Shown here piece after piece: positions 34,304-47,085 of a stretch of DNA of 64,000 bases (positions are counted from its first letter, which is position 1; every line of letters begins with the position of its first letter). Origin of the DNA: Diprion similis (taxonomy: Eukaryota > Arthropoda > Insecta > Hymenoptera > Diprionidae); contig NC_060107.1 in NCBI RefSeq assembly GCF_021155765.1, forward strand, positions 788,501 to 852,500, given 5' to 3'. Both the position numbers and the translations under genes were made by a program. Under the pieces are notes generated by a model. The model did not search any database, had not been told where the DNA came from, and worked only from the letters and a program-made list of their open reading frames with translations.

Positions 34304-36800
34304 TTTGGTCCCTATCTACGAGCAGAAACGACCTTGGAGTAACGTGATCGGACTTAATGACCGTCGTCGACATTGACACCGTCGCATCTTTTGCAACAGT
34401 GCAGAAACACTTTTCCTTTATTGCCCATTTTCATCAACCAAAATCGGAGCAGACACGTTGCACGATTTCTTCAGCTCGACCAACGGACCGTGTCATCGTA
34501 ACTCTCGAGGTGACTGACAAGATATTTGAGACGAAAAAAACACTTGCGTAATTCCGCGTCAACGATGATTATTATCGAAGAAACTTTACCGCAGTGACTT
34601 GACCTCCATTTACACGATATCGAGAAGATTTCTTCATGGTAATACTTACTGTTAGCCACTAGTTTATGGAAACTATATAGATTCATTCAAATTTTACCGC
34701 CTTCAGCGTTATGGGGCTCGATTATCAGATAACAGCAATTAAAAATCGACGAAAGGTTTTCTTTCAGCGACGTAATAATGACCTTTTCTGAATCTCGAAT
34801 GTCCGAATAGATTCATCCAGTGTGTAAATAAAGTGGAAGGCTTACTTACGTGTGAGGATGTTCAGACCTGATTTTCCGCGTCCCCAAACGCCATGAACGG
34901 ATCGTCGAGCAAATAAGAAGCGGACTGTCCACCAGGCGAAGTAAAGGAACACTAAACGGAGTCCGGAAAGCTGGATAAACAGCCTCTAACAACGAGAGTA
35001 GATTTCACTGATCTTGAAGTAGATCACGCGTCGCCAATTATACGTATTATGGAATTATTTTCAACTACACTTGTGTCCCAATAGCTCGTTTACAGTGTTG
35101 CTTTTACGACGCTATTTGTTCTGTATGAATGGACAAATTTTTTCATCTTAGTATGAGAGACGTGATAATGAAAGATAAACGACCGACGCTGTCCTTCGAA
35201 GTGACTACCCGAGTTACGCCATCGATTCAGGACTCTGGATAAGGCGGGTACGAGGACGTTAGTTTTCACTCTTCTGGCACCGAGAATTTCTCAACGTGGA
35301 CAGTATTTTTCAAGTATTACTAGTGCAGTGATAACGACTCTATTATTCACCAGCAAACATGGAAGCACGCACTGCAGCTCTTTGATTCTAAAATAAGGTA
35401 GCTCGTGTCGTCGAAAGATAGATGGAAGCCTCAACAACGTGAGCTTACTTAGATGACTATCTTTATTTGCATTTACGCGAAGTTTTCTTATCACTGGCAA
35501 AGATAACGCTGGCTCAAGATCCGCTCTCTCTCTCTCTCTCTCCATCAGCTTTTTCCTCGGGTACAATTTGCCTGTAACGTACATTCAACTGCGCAGTAAA
35601 AAACCTTCGACTACCACATTACACTCAAGGATCTCCCGCCCATTTAGACACGTGTTTTGACTTTTACCGGTACCCGTTTAATTAATGTCCAATTCTTCGC
35701 TGTTGGTCATAGCAGAACGGTATTTATTGTACGACGTTTCGAATTGCGACGACCTTCAGGCCAGGATGTCCATGCAATAAATGAGGCAGTAGACCCGGAA
35801 TGGGGAGATTTTTCTTTTTTACTGTTTTCAAGATTTTTCTGGTAAAAAAATGTTAGAAAATTTGAAGCGGGAGTCATTTTACTGTATATCATTGCTGAAA
35901 GATTTTTACATGTCATACCGGATTTTGGAAATTTTTTTTATATTTTTCGGAACCATTTTACGATTTGCAATTTTTTTTATCAACAAAATGAAGAGTAAAA
36001 ATAAATGTCTCGCGAAAAATCTGACAAAACTCTCAACTCATCCGTAGTAAAACGACTCTCGCTGCTAATTTGTTTTTTTTAGTTTTTTATTCGGAAAAAG
36101 CATGAAAACAGTAAAAAGGAAAAATCTCCCCACTTCGGCTCTAAGCTTGAAAATTTTCATATCTGACACATGATTTTTCAGGATTTAAAAAAATTTTTAA
36201 ATTGTATCGATCAATAACATGATTTTGAAAGATTGTAGAAAATTCAAACCGTATCGAAAAAATGTAAAGAAAAGATAACAGTGATTTTCAAAGTGAGAAG
36301 AATCATAAAAAAAGTTGCGGGCCAAATCCGAAAGTCAGACGCTTTTCAAAAGTCCCAAAAATCTCAGACCCGATTGACTTGTTGAATGTTCGCGCAACAG
36401 TCTTCGTCTTATTCTGCTCCCTGTTCTCGTGCAAAATTTTGCGTGCTGAAAGGAAATTATCGGGCAGAGAGAAAGAGAGAGAGAGAGATTTTAAAAATAG
36501 CTTTCCAGTGGTCTCGTTGAGAAGCGAGCACTTTGTCTGCGTGTGAGTGAGTCGAGTGCAAAAACGTGACGGTCTCTATGGGAATTGAGCAGGATCAAGT
36601 ATTGATGGAAGCCTGCAGCCTCCTACGCAGAAAAGGGCTGAACCCCGATTCGCTCTCAAGTCTCATTCTTCGTCGTGGTTGCAGGTCGTCGCAGCTGAAG
36701 GGAAATGCAGTGACGTCACGTGAATGTCGAAGGCTTGGGTTGAGAGAAGAATCGATATTTGGATGATAAGAGACGGGATCGGCGGAGGAATACTTGCACA
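34304..36800. other. Region upstream of SLC26, with a possible 5' UTR exon
   Basis: On the minus strand a strong donor (CACAC|GTAAGTAAG) ends at 34850 and could close a non-coding leader exon of SLC26. A (CT)n run at 35524-35543 and a (GA)n run at 36465-36488 are GAGA-type sequences that often sit near insect promoters. An open frame at 36566-36766 is unsupported. Confidence 0.35.
35792..36142. mobile_element. 350-bp foldback (MITE-like) element
   Basis: The left arm reads TGGGGAGATTTTTCTTTTTT and then ACTGTTTTCA. The right arm is its complement, with TGAAAACAGTAAAAAGG then AAAAATCTCCCCA. The outer flanks GACCCGGAA and TTCGGCTC also match when complemented. Arms are about 100 bases, with an AT-rich centre and no coding capacity. 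Confidence 0.65.
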
Positions 36801-37617
36801 GATTGAAAATAAGTCGAAATGTGATTAGTACGTTTTTTCTACGTGTCTATTTATTATGAAAATATAATACAAAACATCCTATGTTGTATTACATAGATAA
36901 CAATGCTTGATTAACGTTTTATTTTTTCTTTCTTTCCTTTTTTTTCATCATCATCGTCGTTTATTTATTTACCTCTCATTTTTTCTCTTCGACGTCGTTG
37001 GTTATTTATTTATTTATTTATTTTCGTATTCAATTGGTTGTTTTTTGTTTTTATTTTTTTGTTTCGTTTTTTTGTTTTTCATTCTTTCTTTCTTTGTGGC
37101 TCTTTTATTTTATTATTTCAAACATCACCCCCGCGCGTTCAACGACAACGCGTGATGAGAGAAGCCATGTTTTACAGAGGTTGAAATATGTCTTATGGTG
37201 GAAAGGCCCAATTTACAGTGTGATGATCGAGAAAGAGAGATTTTTTTTTAAATATCGTAGAGGCATCTCGTCTTGATGCGCAAAAGAGTGAAGATTGAAT
37301 CAAAAGTTGGCGGCAATTTACAATTTATTCAGTTTGTGTTATATATTTTCGACATCAATGGACCCAAGCGGACCCAGCGTGTCGTGTTGTTGCATGAATT
37401 GTCTATATAATATTACGTTTCAGCGCAGAACTGTTGGATAGCAATGCGGAGTTTTGTATTAGCACTAGAGTTACAAATAATACAAACGTATGTAAATATT
37501 CGTTATTTATATCTTTTTTTTTTTTTGTTATATTTTTTTCTTCTTCTTCATTTTATTTGTTTTTTTTTTTTTTCCTTTCAACTTTTTGTTTTTCTTTTTT
37601 CATTTCTCTCTCTCTAA

Positions 37618-37650
<33 letters not shown>

Positions 37651-39593
37651 TATACGTATATATATATGTATAATATAATAGTTTCTCTTAATACAAGAAA
37701 GAAGCTTAAAATTTAATCATCTAGCGTCACTATCCTTTGAAATTTATTTATTTAATTTTTTTTTTCTGCTTTTTGAATTATCATTTTATTACTTTTTTTT
37801 TCTTTCTTCTCCTCGTCCTTTCGGCATACTAAATTTATTTCACTACAGGTGATACTGCGACTGGTGCCTAGGGGTGAAAAATTCTATCAATATTAAGATA
37901 ATACGAGAGAAATTTTAGCCTTTAGGACCGTCTTTTCGTCTTTGAAATAAAACTTGCTGTTCAGGGATCCGTTCCATAAAATTTATAGTTATAACTAACC
38001 TTTAATTCTAACGGATAAAACAGAAGAGATCAGCAAAGAAATTTTGCTAACATTTTTTATCGGGGAATCCGAGGAGGTAGGTTTAAATTTATTTTCGTCT
38101 ATACTATACGTGTAATATAAGAGACTTATCCGTACGTTATACATAATTGACTGTAGATAATTGGCTCTATTAGTTGTTTCCCATACTTTTCAGGGAAATT
38201 ATAATTATAGTAAAGAATCAAATGGACCGTGACCCCAATGAGATCAAAAAAAAAAAAAAAAAAAAAAACAACAAATTCATCCCGAGGCACCATGGGAAAT
38301 ACGTCAGCAGTCTACGGGGTAGTTAATTCACTTCTCGTTACTTATTATCGTCACTATTGAACATAGCGATCGTTATTATTATTATTGTTGTTGTTGTTGT
38401 TGTTTTTGTTATCATTATTATTTATATTATTATTATTTTTATTATAATTACTCGCTACGCGATGCATATATTGCATAATATCATTAGGTCTATATCACTA
38501 CCTCGCAGGCATGTCGCGTGCCTCTCGAGGCCTGACCTCCTCCCTATCATAAACCACCATCAGCTGTATTAATATGAGAACGCTGCAGCAACGGGTCTAT
38601 CATAATCTACGTATCTATAATCATAATATAACTATACGTGTAACGTAGTATATTGAATTTATCTGTTTCTTTAATTATTTGTTTTATTTGTTTTTTTTTT
38701 TTTTTTTTGTTTTTAACTTGTTTTTTTTTTTGTTTGCAAACTTCATTTAATTCTCTCATCATGTATATAATCATGTGTGTATAATAATATGTATAATGCA
38801 TATCAGGCGTTGTGATTATTATATTATATTATATATATATACCTACGCTGTTTATCATTATTACTATTATTATTATTGTTATTATTATTATTATTATTAC
38901 GTCGTTTGAGCAAAAATTTTGAAACAATTCGCATTATTGACGCACGCCAGCGACGATATAATATTGAAAATCAAACGATTATCCCAAAATCAATTACACA
39001 TCCGATTGAACTGTATCTATTAATGACGAGGAAAACGTCTAGGGTAGTCCTATACACTTTTTTTTTTTTTCATTCTATTATCGATGAAATGTGTCTGTAA
39101 TTTTTATAATTTACGTATATATTAATGCAGGTCGTAGGGCCGATTTTCATCATTGACGATGTACACGAGTGGTGGTATTAAAATAAATATTATTATTTGC
39201 CTATATTTTCTTGCCTTTTTTTTTTTTTTTTGTTTCTCTTCCTTTTGTTGTTGTTGTTGTTTTATTCTGCTTTCGGAGGCCGGACCGCGGGTGGAAAGCT
39301 GGGTGCTGCCTATCGCGGCATTACAATTAATTTGTTAATATAGTATATATATTTATATATTCATCTTTAAATATGTTTCTATCGTTAATCATGTTATTAT
39401 GTATAACCTACTACGCATATTCGCTAAGTGTGTCTCAACTATGCGCGATATTCGTTATGCTAAACTCGCGTACGATATTATCACTACTGTCAAAGTATTT
39501 TAACCTATATATAATAATTTATATTGTATATTAAATGTGTTCATAATTTATATAATAATAATAATATGTTAACAGCGTGTCATTGTGTATACA

Positions 39594-39834
39594 AAGTGAA
39601 TTTTTAACGACTGCACGTTCCGTCGTCTGTTAAAATTTCATACGCACGCGCTACAATCCGAGAGCGACTGTTTCTCGAAGTAACAAACCGTATCTAACCT
39701 CAAAAATTCTTACCATTTATATGAATTGAACACTAATGTCAAAATTTTCGCAATTTACGACGCTTTCGGATTGAAACGCGTGCACGTTGAATTGTAGCAG
39801 ACGACGGAACGTGCGGTCGTTAGAAATTCACTCA
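39594..39834. mobile_element. 240-bp foldback (MITE-like) element
   Basis: Left-arm blocks GTGAATTTTTAACGAC, GCACGTTCCGTCGTCTG and CAATCCGAGAGCG are answered on the right by CGCTTTCGGATTG, CAGACGACGGAACGTGC and GTCGTTAGAAATTCAC. Arms are about 75-80 bases and are much richer in GC than the surrounding AT tract. Confidence 0.75.
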
Positions 39835-40136
39835 TACTCGTGCAACCAAATTGCGTTCCATTTTTAAGCTTCGCTTCACTCGTCATTATCGTAACTACTG
39901 TTGTTATTGTTGTTGTTGTTCTTGCTGCTGTTATCATTATCATTACATAACTCTATATTGCTCTTTGTATTGCTCGAGTGGCAGCTTTGGCCCTACGTAT
40001 TATATTTCATGCACGTTATAATATAATAATATCATATCAACTCATTGCAACAATTGTTGAATACATAGAATTATTGTTTTTCGTCCAAATATCATGCAGA
40101 CGATTATCTATGTACCTTTCTCACCTACATCTCATA

Positions 40137-40167
<31 letters not shown>

Positions 40168-41265
40168 TATTACTATTATTAATAATATTATTGACGAACC
40201 GATAAATAATTAAGTATTATTACTCATATATTGCTTCTACTCGTTAATTTTTATTTATCAATTTTTTTCTTTTTTTTTTTTACTTTGCATCACCATTCTC
40301 AATCGTCATTTATTATTGTTATTGTTGTTGCTGTTGCTATTATTGTTGTTATTAACATTGCTGAATGTTTATTCATTGCGTCGTGTCGTCGTTCTTATTT
40401 GTTTTTTTTTTTTTTTTTTTTTTTTTTATTCCTCTAGGGCAATTATGCAGCATTTCTTTTTCTCGTAATAGAACACATTTCTATAAATATAGTTAACTTT
40501 ATTATATGCGTGTTACTGCACTTCTTTTTCTTTGCTTTTGTTGCTCTTGTTGTTTTTGTTTTCTTATCCACTCTCTTCCTTCTCATTTTCATTTTAAGTA
40601 AAAGCTACAAAATATGGATACGATTTGCTATTGAAAATTATTCTATATATTCAACTGAAAATACCAACGAAATCGGTATAATATATATACATATATATAT
40701 ATATATACATTATACATATTATACCGTAACGTAGTTTCATTTCTAAATTACTTCTCATGTTAATCTCACCGCGTTACGATGTAACATTATACGTGTGTAC
40801 GTATGCGTGTATATTATGCGCTTTTATATGTGTGTAGGTTTGTGTGTACGTGTACCGATAACGCAAATCGTTTATCATTGTTGAAAAAAAAAAAAAAAAG
40901 TCCAAGACTTTTATAGCAAATGTTCTATACTACATTACATAATTGCTGCAGGCATAGCAGTCTATATAGTGTTTATAATAATAATAATAATTTTCACACG
41001 ATTCATAAATTTAATCTACTTTCTAATCAACTTCTTTTCCCCGCTCTCCGCAGTTTCAGCTTTATAATATTTAATAACAGTGCTGCCGTTTTCTTGTTTG
41101 AAACCTTAAAAATTTATCGTTTAAATTATTTATTCTATTTATCAATTATATATGAATATATATATATATATATTATGTTATTATTGTTATTATTATTATT
41201 AATAAATTAATATTTCTTTTAATTTCTGTATTTTTGTTTAAAAATTAAGGGTATTAATTAGTTAG

Positions 41266-41388
41266 TTAATTATTCTTTTCTCGAGAGACGAGCGTCGCCG
41301 TATTTCGCAGCAGACGCTCCTCCTCGCCTACGTCGTTATTGCTTCTGAATACCCCGGCTTCCGTGGGACGTCCATTCGGAACAATATC
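41266..41388 (-). CDS. Candidate last coding exon of an unidentified minus-strand gene
   Basis: A GC-richer island inside the AT tract. On the minus strand a good acceptor (TTTACAG|GAT) opens a 40-codon frame that starts DIVPNGRPTEAGVF and ends TATLVSREKNN before TAA. The other two frames hit stops early. Residue composition looks like real protein (acidic GEEERLLRN, no low-complexity bias). The rest of the gene would lie to the right on the minus strand, but I found no partner exon, and I do not recognise the protein. It could also be a chance open frame in an older repeat. Confidence 0.4.
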   Translation of the reverse strand, partial: DIVPNGRPTEAGVFRSNNDVGEEERLLRNTATLVSREKNN

Positions 41389-41772
41389 CTGTAAATATCA
41401 GTCGTGGGGTATCACAATGTCATACTTTTTTTTTATACGTATATTATGTACTCTTCGATAATACCTAACGTCGCTAATAATTCAGTAATAACTGAAAGAA
41501 TTTTCAATATTCGCTTATAATAAAACCTTTCAATAATAAATTATAATCGACCCGGGGGGTTTCAAGTCGTTCGATATTCCCCGAAAGTATAACGTCATGC
41601 ACATTCTGCAGCCTATAATAATATTCGTTAGGTATTTCGTTCGCTTATCACATCGTCACGTCCTGCCGATAAACGCGTTTCTTTAACGCGCGAACATTTC
41701 TTACGCGTTTTTCCATGCGTGGTTTCCGTACGCAAAATACTCGTTTCTAGGGCGATAGAGTGAGTCTGCGAA

Positions 41773-41784
41773 TGCGCATGCGCG
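41773..41784. promoter_or_regulatory. Perfect NRF1/EWG-type site
   Basis: TGCGCATGCGCG matches the NRF1 palindrome (YGCGCAYGCGCR), bound in flies by Erect wing. It lies in a CpG-rich patch (41640-41860) inside the AT tract, upstream (minus sense) of the candidate exon at 41266-41388. Confidence 0.4.
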
Positions 41785-42194
41785 GAGTGCCGAAAGTCGT
41801 CTTGTCTGTACTCCGCGCATCCGCCGTCGCGAACTAATCCGAAATTACGCGACCCTAACCTCAATTTCGTGCTTCGTGAAAAAGCGCGTAACATACTTTT
41901 GTTTTGTAAAGAATCGTGTGCAACATGGAGGCAACGGTGTTTTCGCTCACGTATTTGCAATAATCGTCTTCAGCTCACCTAGGATTCATTATATTCCAAA
42001 CTTACACTCGACCCGAAAAGACTGGCTTTACCTCCTTGTTACACAATATACTATTTTTAGCTTATAGGTATAACAATTGCAGTACAATCCTAAATAGCCC
42101 TCCAGAGCATTTAATCGAATGCGATCGCCTCGATCGATGCAAATCCTTTCGGTTACAAATTTTTCAACACAATATTTTTTTGGCCTGCATTTTG

Positions 42195-42350
42195 TTACTT
42201 GATGGTTTTCGGGGTCGCTGATCACGAATCTGACGTCAAAATTTCACAGTTTCTAAATCCAAGATGGCGGATCCATTATGGCGGATGTAAATTCGAAAAA
42301 ACGATCAAAACTCGATATTTCTGGCCGAGACTTCTTACTTAGGGGTTTAT
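42195..42350 (+). repeat. Dispersed repeat, family C, third copy
   Basis: It contains GGTTTTCGGGGTCGCTGAT, GATGGCGGATCCATTATGGC and a GGGGTTTATTGAGG end, in the same order as the 30.7-kb copy. Confidence 0.6.
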
Positions 42351-44712
42351 TGAGGTTATACGAAATAACAAAGATCATTCGAAGTTGTAAACAAACTGTG
42401 ATAAGGTTAGGAAGTGAAAATTTTTTTGGTGGAACGCGAGACCATTTTCTTTTCCACCCCATTAATACGGTTTCTCTTTTCACTTGAACTCGACATCTTC
42501 TAATTCCATTTTCCATGTCTTCGACGAGATTCTTGTACTCTAATCCGCTCTCGTTTTGTAATCGAGGATGACGTTGTGGTTATTGTACATAATAATAACT
42601 CCCTCGCAGATAAACGCGAGGATTTAATTCTCAGACAGATATTACGGCATGTTTTTTTTTTTTGTTTCCTTTTTTTTCCTTATACATTTATAAATACATA
42701 TTTGATTGATCATTATGCATATGTATGCGTGGGTCTATTAAATTGTTAATTGACACGAGAATTTTTATTTTTACTACGCACGTTAATTGTGCGTACAACA
42801 ATGTTATTATATTATTGACGCGCTTTATTAAGGATCATCGAAATTCAGGCACTTTTTGCAAAAACAAATCAAACAGCCGATCGACCAGTAAACAAATGCA
42901 AACAATGGTTGAAACAAAAAAAAAAACCTAAAAAAAAAATATTCAAAAAACACACTCAGGAGAAAAATGCTCTAAAAATCGTTGCTTTCGATTATATACC
43001 TTCGAATTATACCTACGCATATAATTACCTACGTTACAAAATGTATAATTTCTCAAATATAACAGCTTCGCAAAATTTTAATTTATGTTTGTTTTTCTTT
43101 TGTTGGTTTTTTTTTTCTTTTGTTTGATTCACAAAAGATAAAATTATATGTAAATTGTAGTTAGCGATTACGCGTTATCAAAAATTTATTTCTGCCGACT
43201 ATTAAGCGGTATTAATGTTGCCTATTATCAAACACCACAGTGCAAACTGACAAGTTACAAATAATATATTCAATCCAACAATTAATGCATCGTAATATCG
43301 TTACATGAAAAAGGAAACCCCTGAGGAATAACGCGTGCGCGTGAAACTTTCTTCTACATTTCTTTGGTGAAAATTCTTACCATTTTGCATAATATATATA
43401 AATATATTTTGGAGAAAATATAGAAGCATTGCTAAAATTGTTTAAAATTAACTTTCAGTAAGGGTTACTTTTATTGTAAGTAATTTTACCGTGAATAGGT
43501 TTTAAAATGTGAAAAGAAATTCAGCAAACGTAAGAAAAAGAAGAAGAAGAAGAAATAGAAGAAAAATATGATCAAATGAAATGAAATCAGGTGAAGAAAT
43601 TGACTAATTCAAATTTATTTCGTCTCCCTCGTTAAATTCCGGCGTTTTATCAAACCTCTTATTTCTCTCACTCGCTGCAATTTCATTTCAATCACTTCCC
43701 AGCACCGATTCTTTGATTCGATCTGCAAAGCGCGTTACCTCGTGTTTATAAGAATTATATTACAGGTATATTAAGTTAAGTAATATGTACCGCGAATTAA
43801 CACCAATTAGACTGATATACATGCACACTCGTATTATAAAGCGACACCAGATCTGGAAGCACGCCTGTTTTCTTTTTTCCTTTAATCTTTGTATCTTATT
43901 GATCGAAATTTTTTACTCTTGATGTTATTTTTTTATTTATTTATTTTCTTGCGTTGTTGTTTTTTTTTTTTTGTTTTTTTTTTTTTGAACTTCTCGTCTT
44001 ATTTTTTCTCATATATCATGATGAATTAATGAATTAATTCGCTTTCTTGTCGATCTTATTAACACTGATCTTATTCGCTTAATTTAGGTATATATCGTCT
44101 TGTTCACCCTCAAATTCTTTTCGATTATTACTTTACAATTTCATTCTGCGTTTCTTCGCCACATACACGATCGATAATATACTATGCGTGTAATTATATA
44201 TACATATATATGTATATATGTATATTTCAATATCTCGCAATCAGGTTTAAATTACACTTGTTGTAGTTAATATCTGGCCGTCCGATACACAGGACGGATA
44301 ATTAGGTAAAATACGTCTATAACACACGTATGTTTGTATGTATGTATGTATGTATATAACAATTTACTTACGCGAATTTCAAACACAATTATTGCAGTTT
44401 TTTCTTCGTTTAGTTTTTTTTTTTTTCACACATTTCTTTCTTTCTTGCTTTCTTACTTTTTTTTCTCTCTCGCATTTTTTTCCCTCAAATACGTTACACC
44501 GATATTTATCGAATATTGGCCCACAGGGGGACCCCATTTCTTGCCAGTTATAATAATTATCATTATAGTTATAATTACATAAACTTATCAATTATGTACT
44601 TCGTGTATATAATAATAATAATAATATCATCATCGTTATGACTATATGTATACTACACCACTACCACTACCACTACCACTACAACTATTATTATTATCAT
44701 TATTGTTATTGC

Positions 44713-44746
<34 letters not shown>

Positions 44747-45639
44747 GTTATTACTACTACTACTACTACTACTACTTTGCTATTATTATTATTGTTATTA
44801 TTATTATTAATCTTAATGTTAATAATATTATTACTAGTTTCGCTGCGCTATTGCGATTCATACCTATATGTATATATAGTTACGTATAATAACTATAAAT
44901 TTGTATAAATAAATAATTTCTATACATGTATATATATATATATATAGATATATGTGTCTGTGTGTGGGTGTGTGTGTATGTCCCCAAATATCATGATCTT
45001 ATCGTATGCAGTTGAAATTAAATAATAATAATAGTGATAAACTATTTTGTTGATTCTATTGGTGCACAGTAAATTTTATTCAACGAGCCTAGAATTTCAG
45101 AAACATGAAAAAAAAAAAATTATTTCGAAAGAAAGTAAAAAAAAATTTCACAGCTTTCTGAAATTCGCGTAACATTACGTGGAATATTTGAATGGCGGGG
45201 AAAAATTGACGATATATGATAGATGGTATATACATATATAAAATATGTATATATATATTAAAAAAAAAATCGGAGAAATTATTCACCAAACTGATATAAA
45301 ATAAAGTAAATAAAAATTAGGAATGATTTATTGAAACCGTTCTTCTGTCAAATATATCATACCTTACACGTAACATTATGAGTGTGAGTGTGTGTGTCGG
45401 TGTGTTAAATAAATTTAAATGAATGATGTTAATCGACATTTTATGCTACCAGCTCTACTGCAGCCGGTTTATTATACAAGTCAGCCACGGTGATTGAACC
45501 AGATGCGCAGGTCGTTAATTATTTTAAATATGTGTAATGTATCATAATTTTCTCCTGCATATATTATATATAGGTAGGTATATATAATACATATGTATAC
45601 TAGGGTGAACCAAAAAAAAAAAAATGATTATTTTTTTCT

Positions 45640-46302
45640 TCGTTAGTCACCGTGAAAATATCGTTCGAGATGATGAGAAAAAAATTCCGTCAAAGTTTGA
45701 ACTCTTAATATTGATGTTGAGAGGTGCATGTTTGCGATTTTCTATTTCCGATTTTATTACTTAACAATGAATTGGCGTATCGTGAAGTGCAGTAGATATT
45801 TTTTTAGGAGGTTAAACGATCTACAAAAAAGGTCTCTTGCGATTCTTTCGTAAATCTATTGGTTTAAAAGTTGATAAAAATTAAAAATTTTGTACAATAT
45901 TTGATTTTTAAAATTTATTTATTATTATGTGATCAGAAATTTTGTAAAAAAAAATTTCGATGTTCCAGTAAAGAAGATAACATAAACTTTAAGAAATATT
46001 ATATTTTTTTTTTAAATTTCTCAAACCATTATTTCATAGTGGAAATGAAAAAAATCTGGAAATTTGACATAACTAATTTTTAACCCTTAAATAACTTTTG
46101 AACCACTTGATATACGTTAAAAATGCAAGAGACCTTTTTTGTAGATCGTTCAATTTCCTACAAAAAATATATACTGTTCATTACGATACGCCGATCCGTC
46201 GTTGAGTAGTAAAATTCCAAAATAAATATAAAAAAATTTCGCGTGTTACAGCTCAAAATTTCACAGAATTTTTTTTTCCCATCATTTTCACGGCGACTAA
46301 AT
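45640..46302. mobile_element. 660-bp foldback element in the AT tract
   Basis: The left arm (about 45640-45890) and right arm (about 46060-46302) are long inverted copies. AACGATCTACAAAAAAGGTC is answered by GACCTTTTTTGTAGATCGTT, TTGGCGTATCG by CGATACGCCGA, and CACCGTGAAAAT by ATTTTCACGGCG. The centre is AT-rich with no supported gene. The motif AGGGTGAACC followed by a poly-A run just to the left may belong to the terminus. Confidence 0.75.
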
Positions 46303-47052
46303 TTTAAAATAGAAAATTTGTCTCGTTGTCATAATTAGGTATACATATTTTAATACGTATGCATGTAAAGTTTATATTCTCTTTTAACGAAATTGTCGGT
46401 CAGTTATATATGTATTACATACCTACATATACACTCGTATATGCATATATGTACCCTAGTACGTATGCATTTATATCTGCGATCATTACGTCACGTACAC
46501 GCTAGATAATATAATTGTTTCAACAAACTGTTATAAATATTCAATCACTACAATATAATAATTAATCTATATAATATTATATTTGAACACATCGTCATCT
46601 AAAGTTCATACTTTTATTTAAGCGCATATTATATACTTGTGTGTATACGTGTGTCGATATATCTATATATATATATACATATATATACACACACACACAC
46701 AGTCATAATATATTGGTGTATGAAATAATAATAATAATCATAATAATAATAACCGTAATAATAATAATAATATTTATACGCATATTTCATTACATAATAT
46801 TACGTTTTAACAAGCAGGTATCTATATTTTTTTAAACAAAGCTGTTCCCTCGGAATAATGCATCAGTCTGACATTCTTTTTTTATTTTTATCTTTATTTT
46901 TATTTATTTTTTTGTTCTGAAACAATTAATTTAAGTTTTAATTTTAATTTGAATGTTTACTTTACGATTGTTGTTGTTGTTGTTTTTTCCTCTCTCTCTT
47001 TGATCGTTGTCATTTAATTCATCGAATTTTACATTCTCATTCATTATTATAC

Positions 47053-47085
<33 letters not shown>

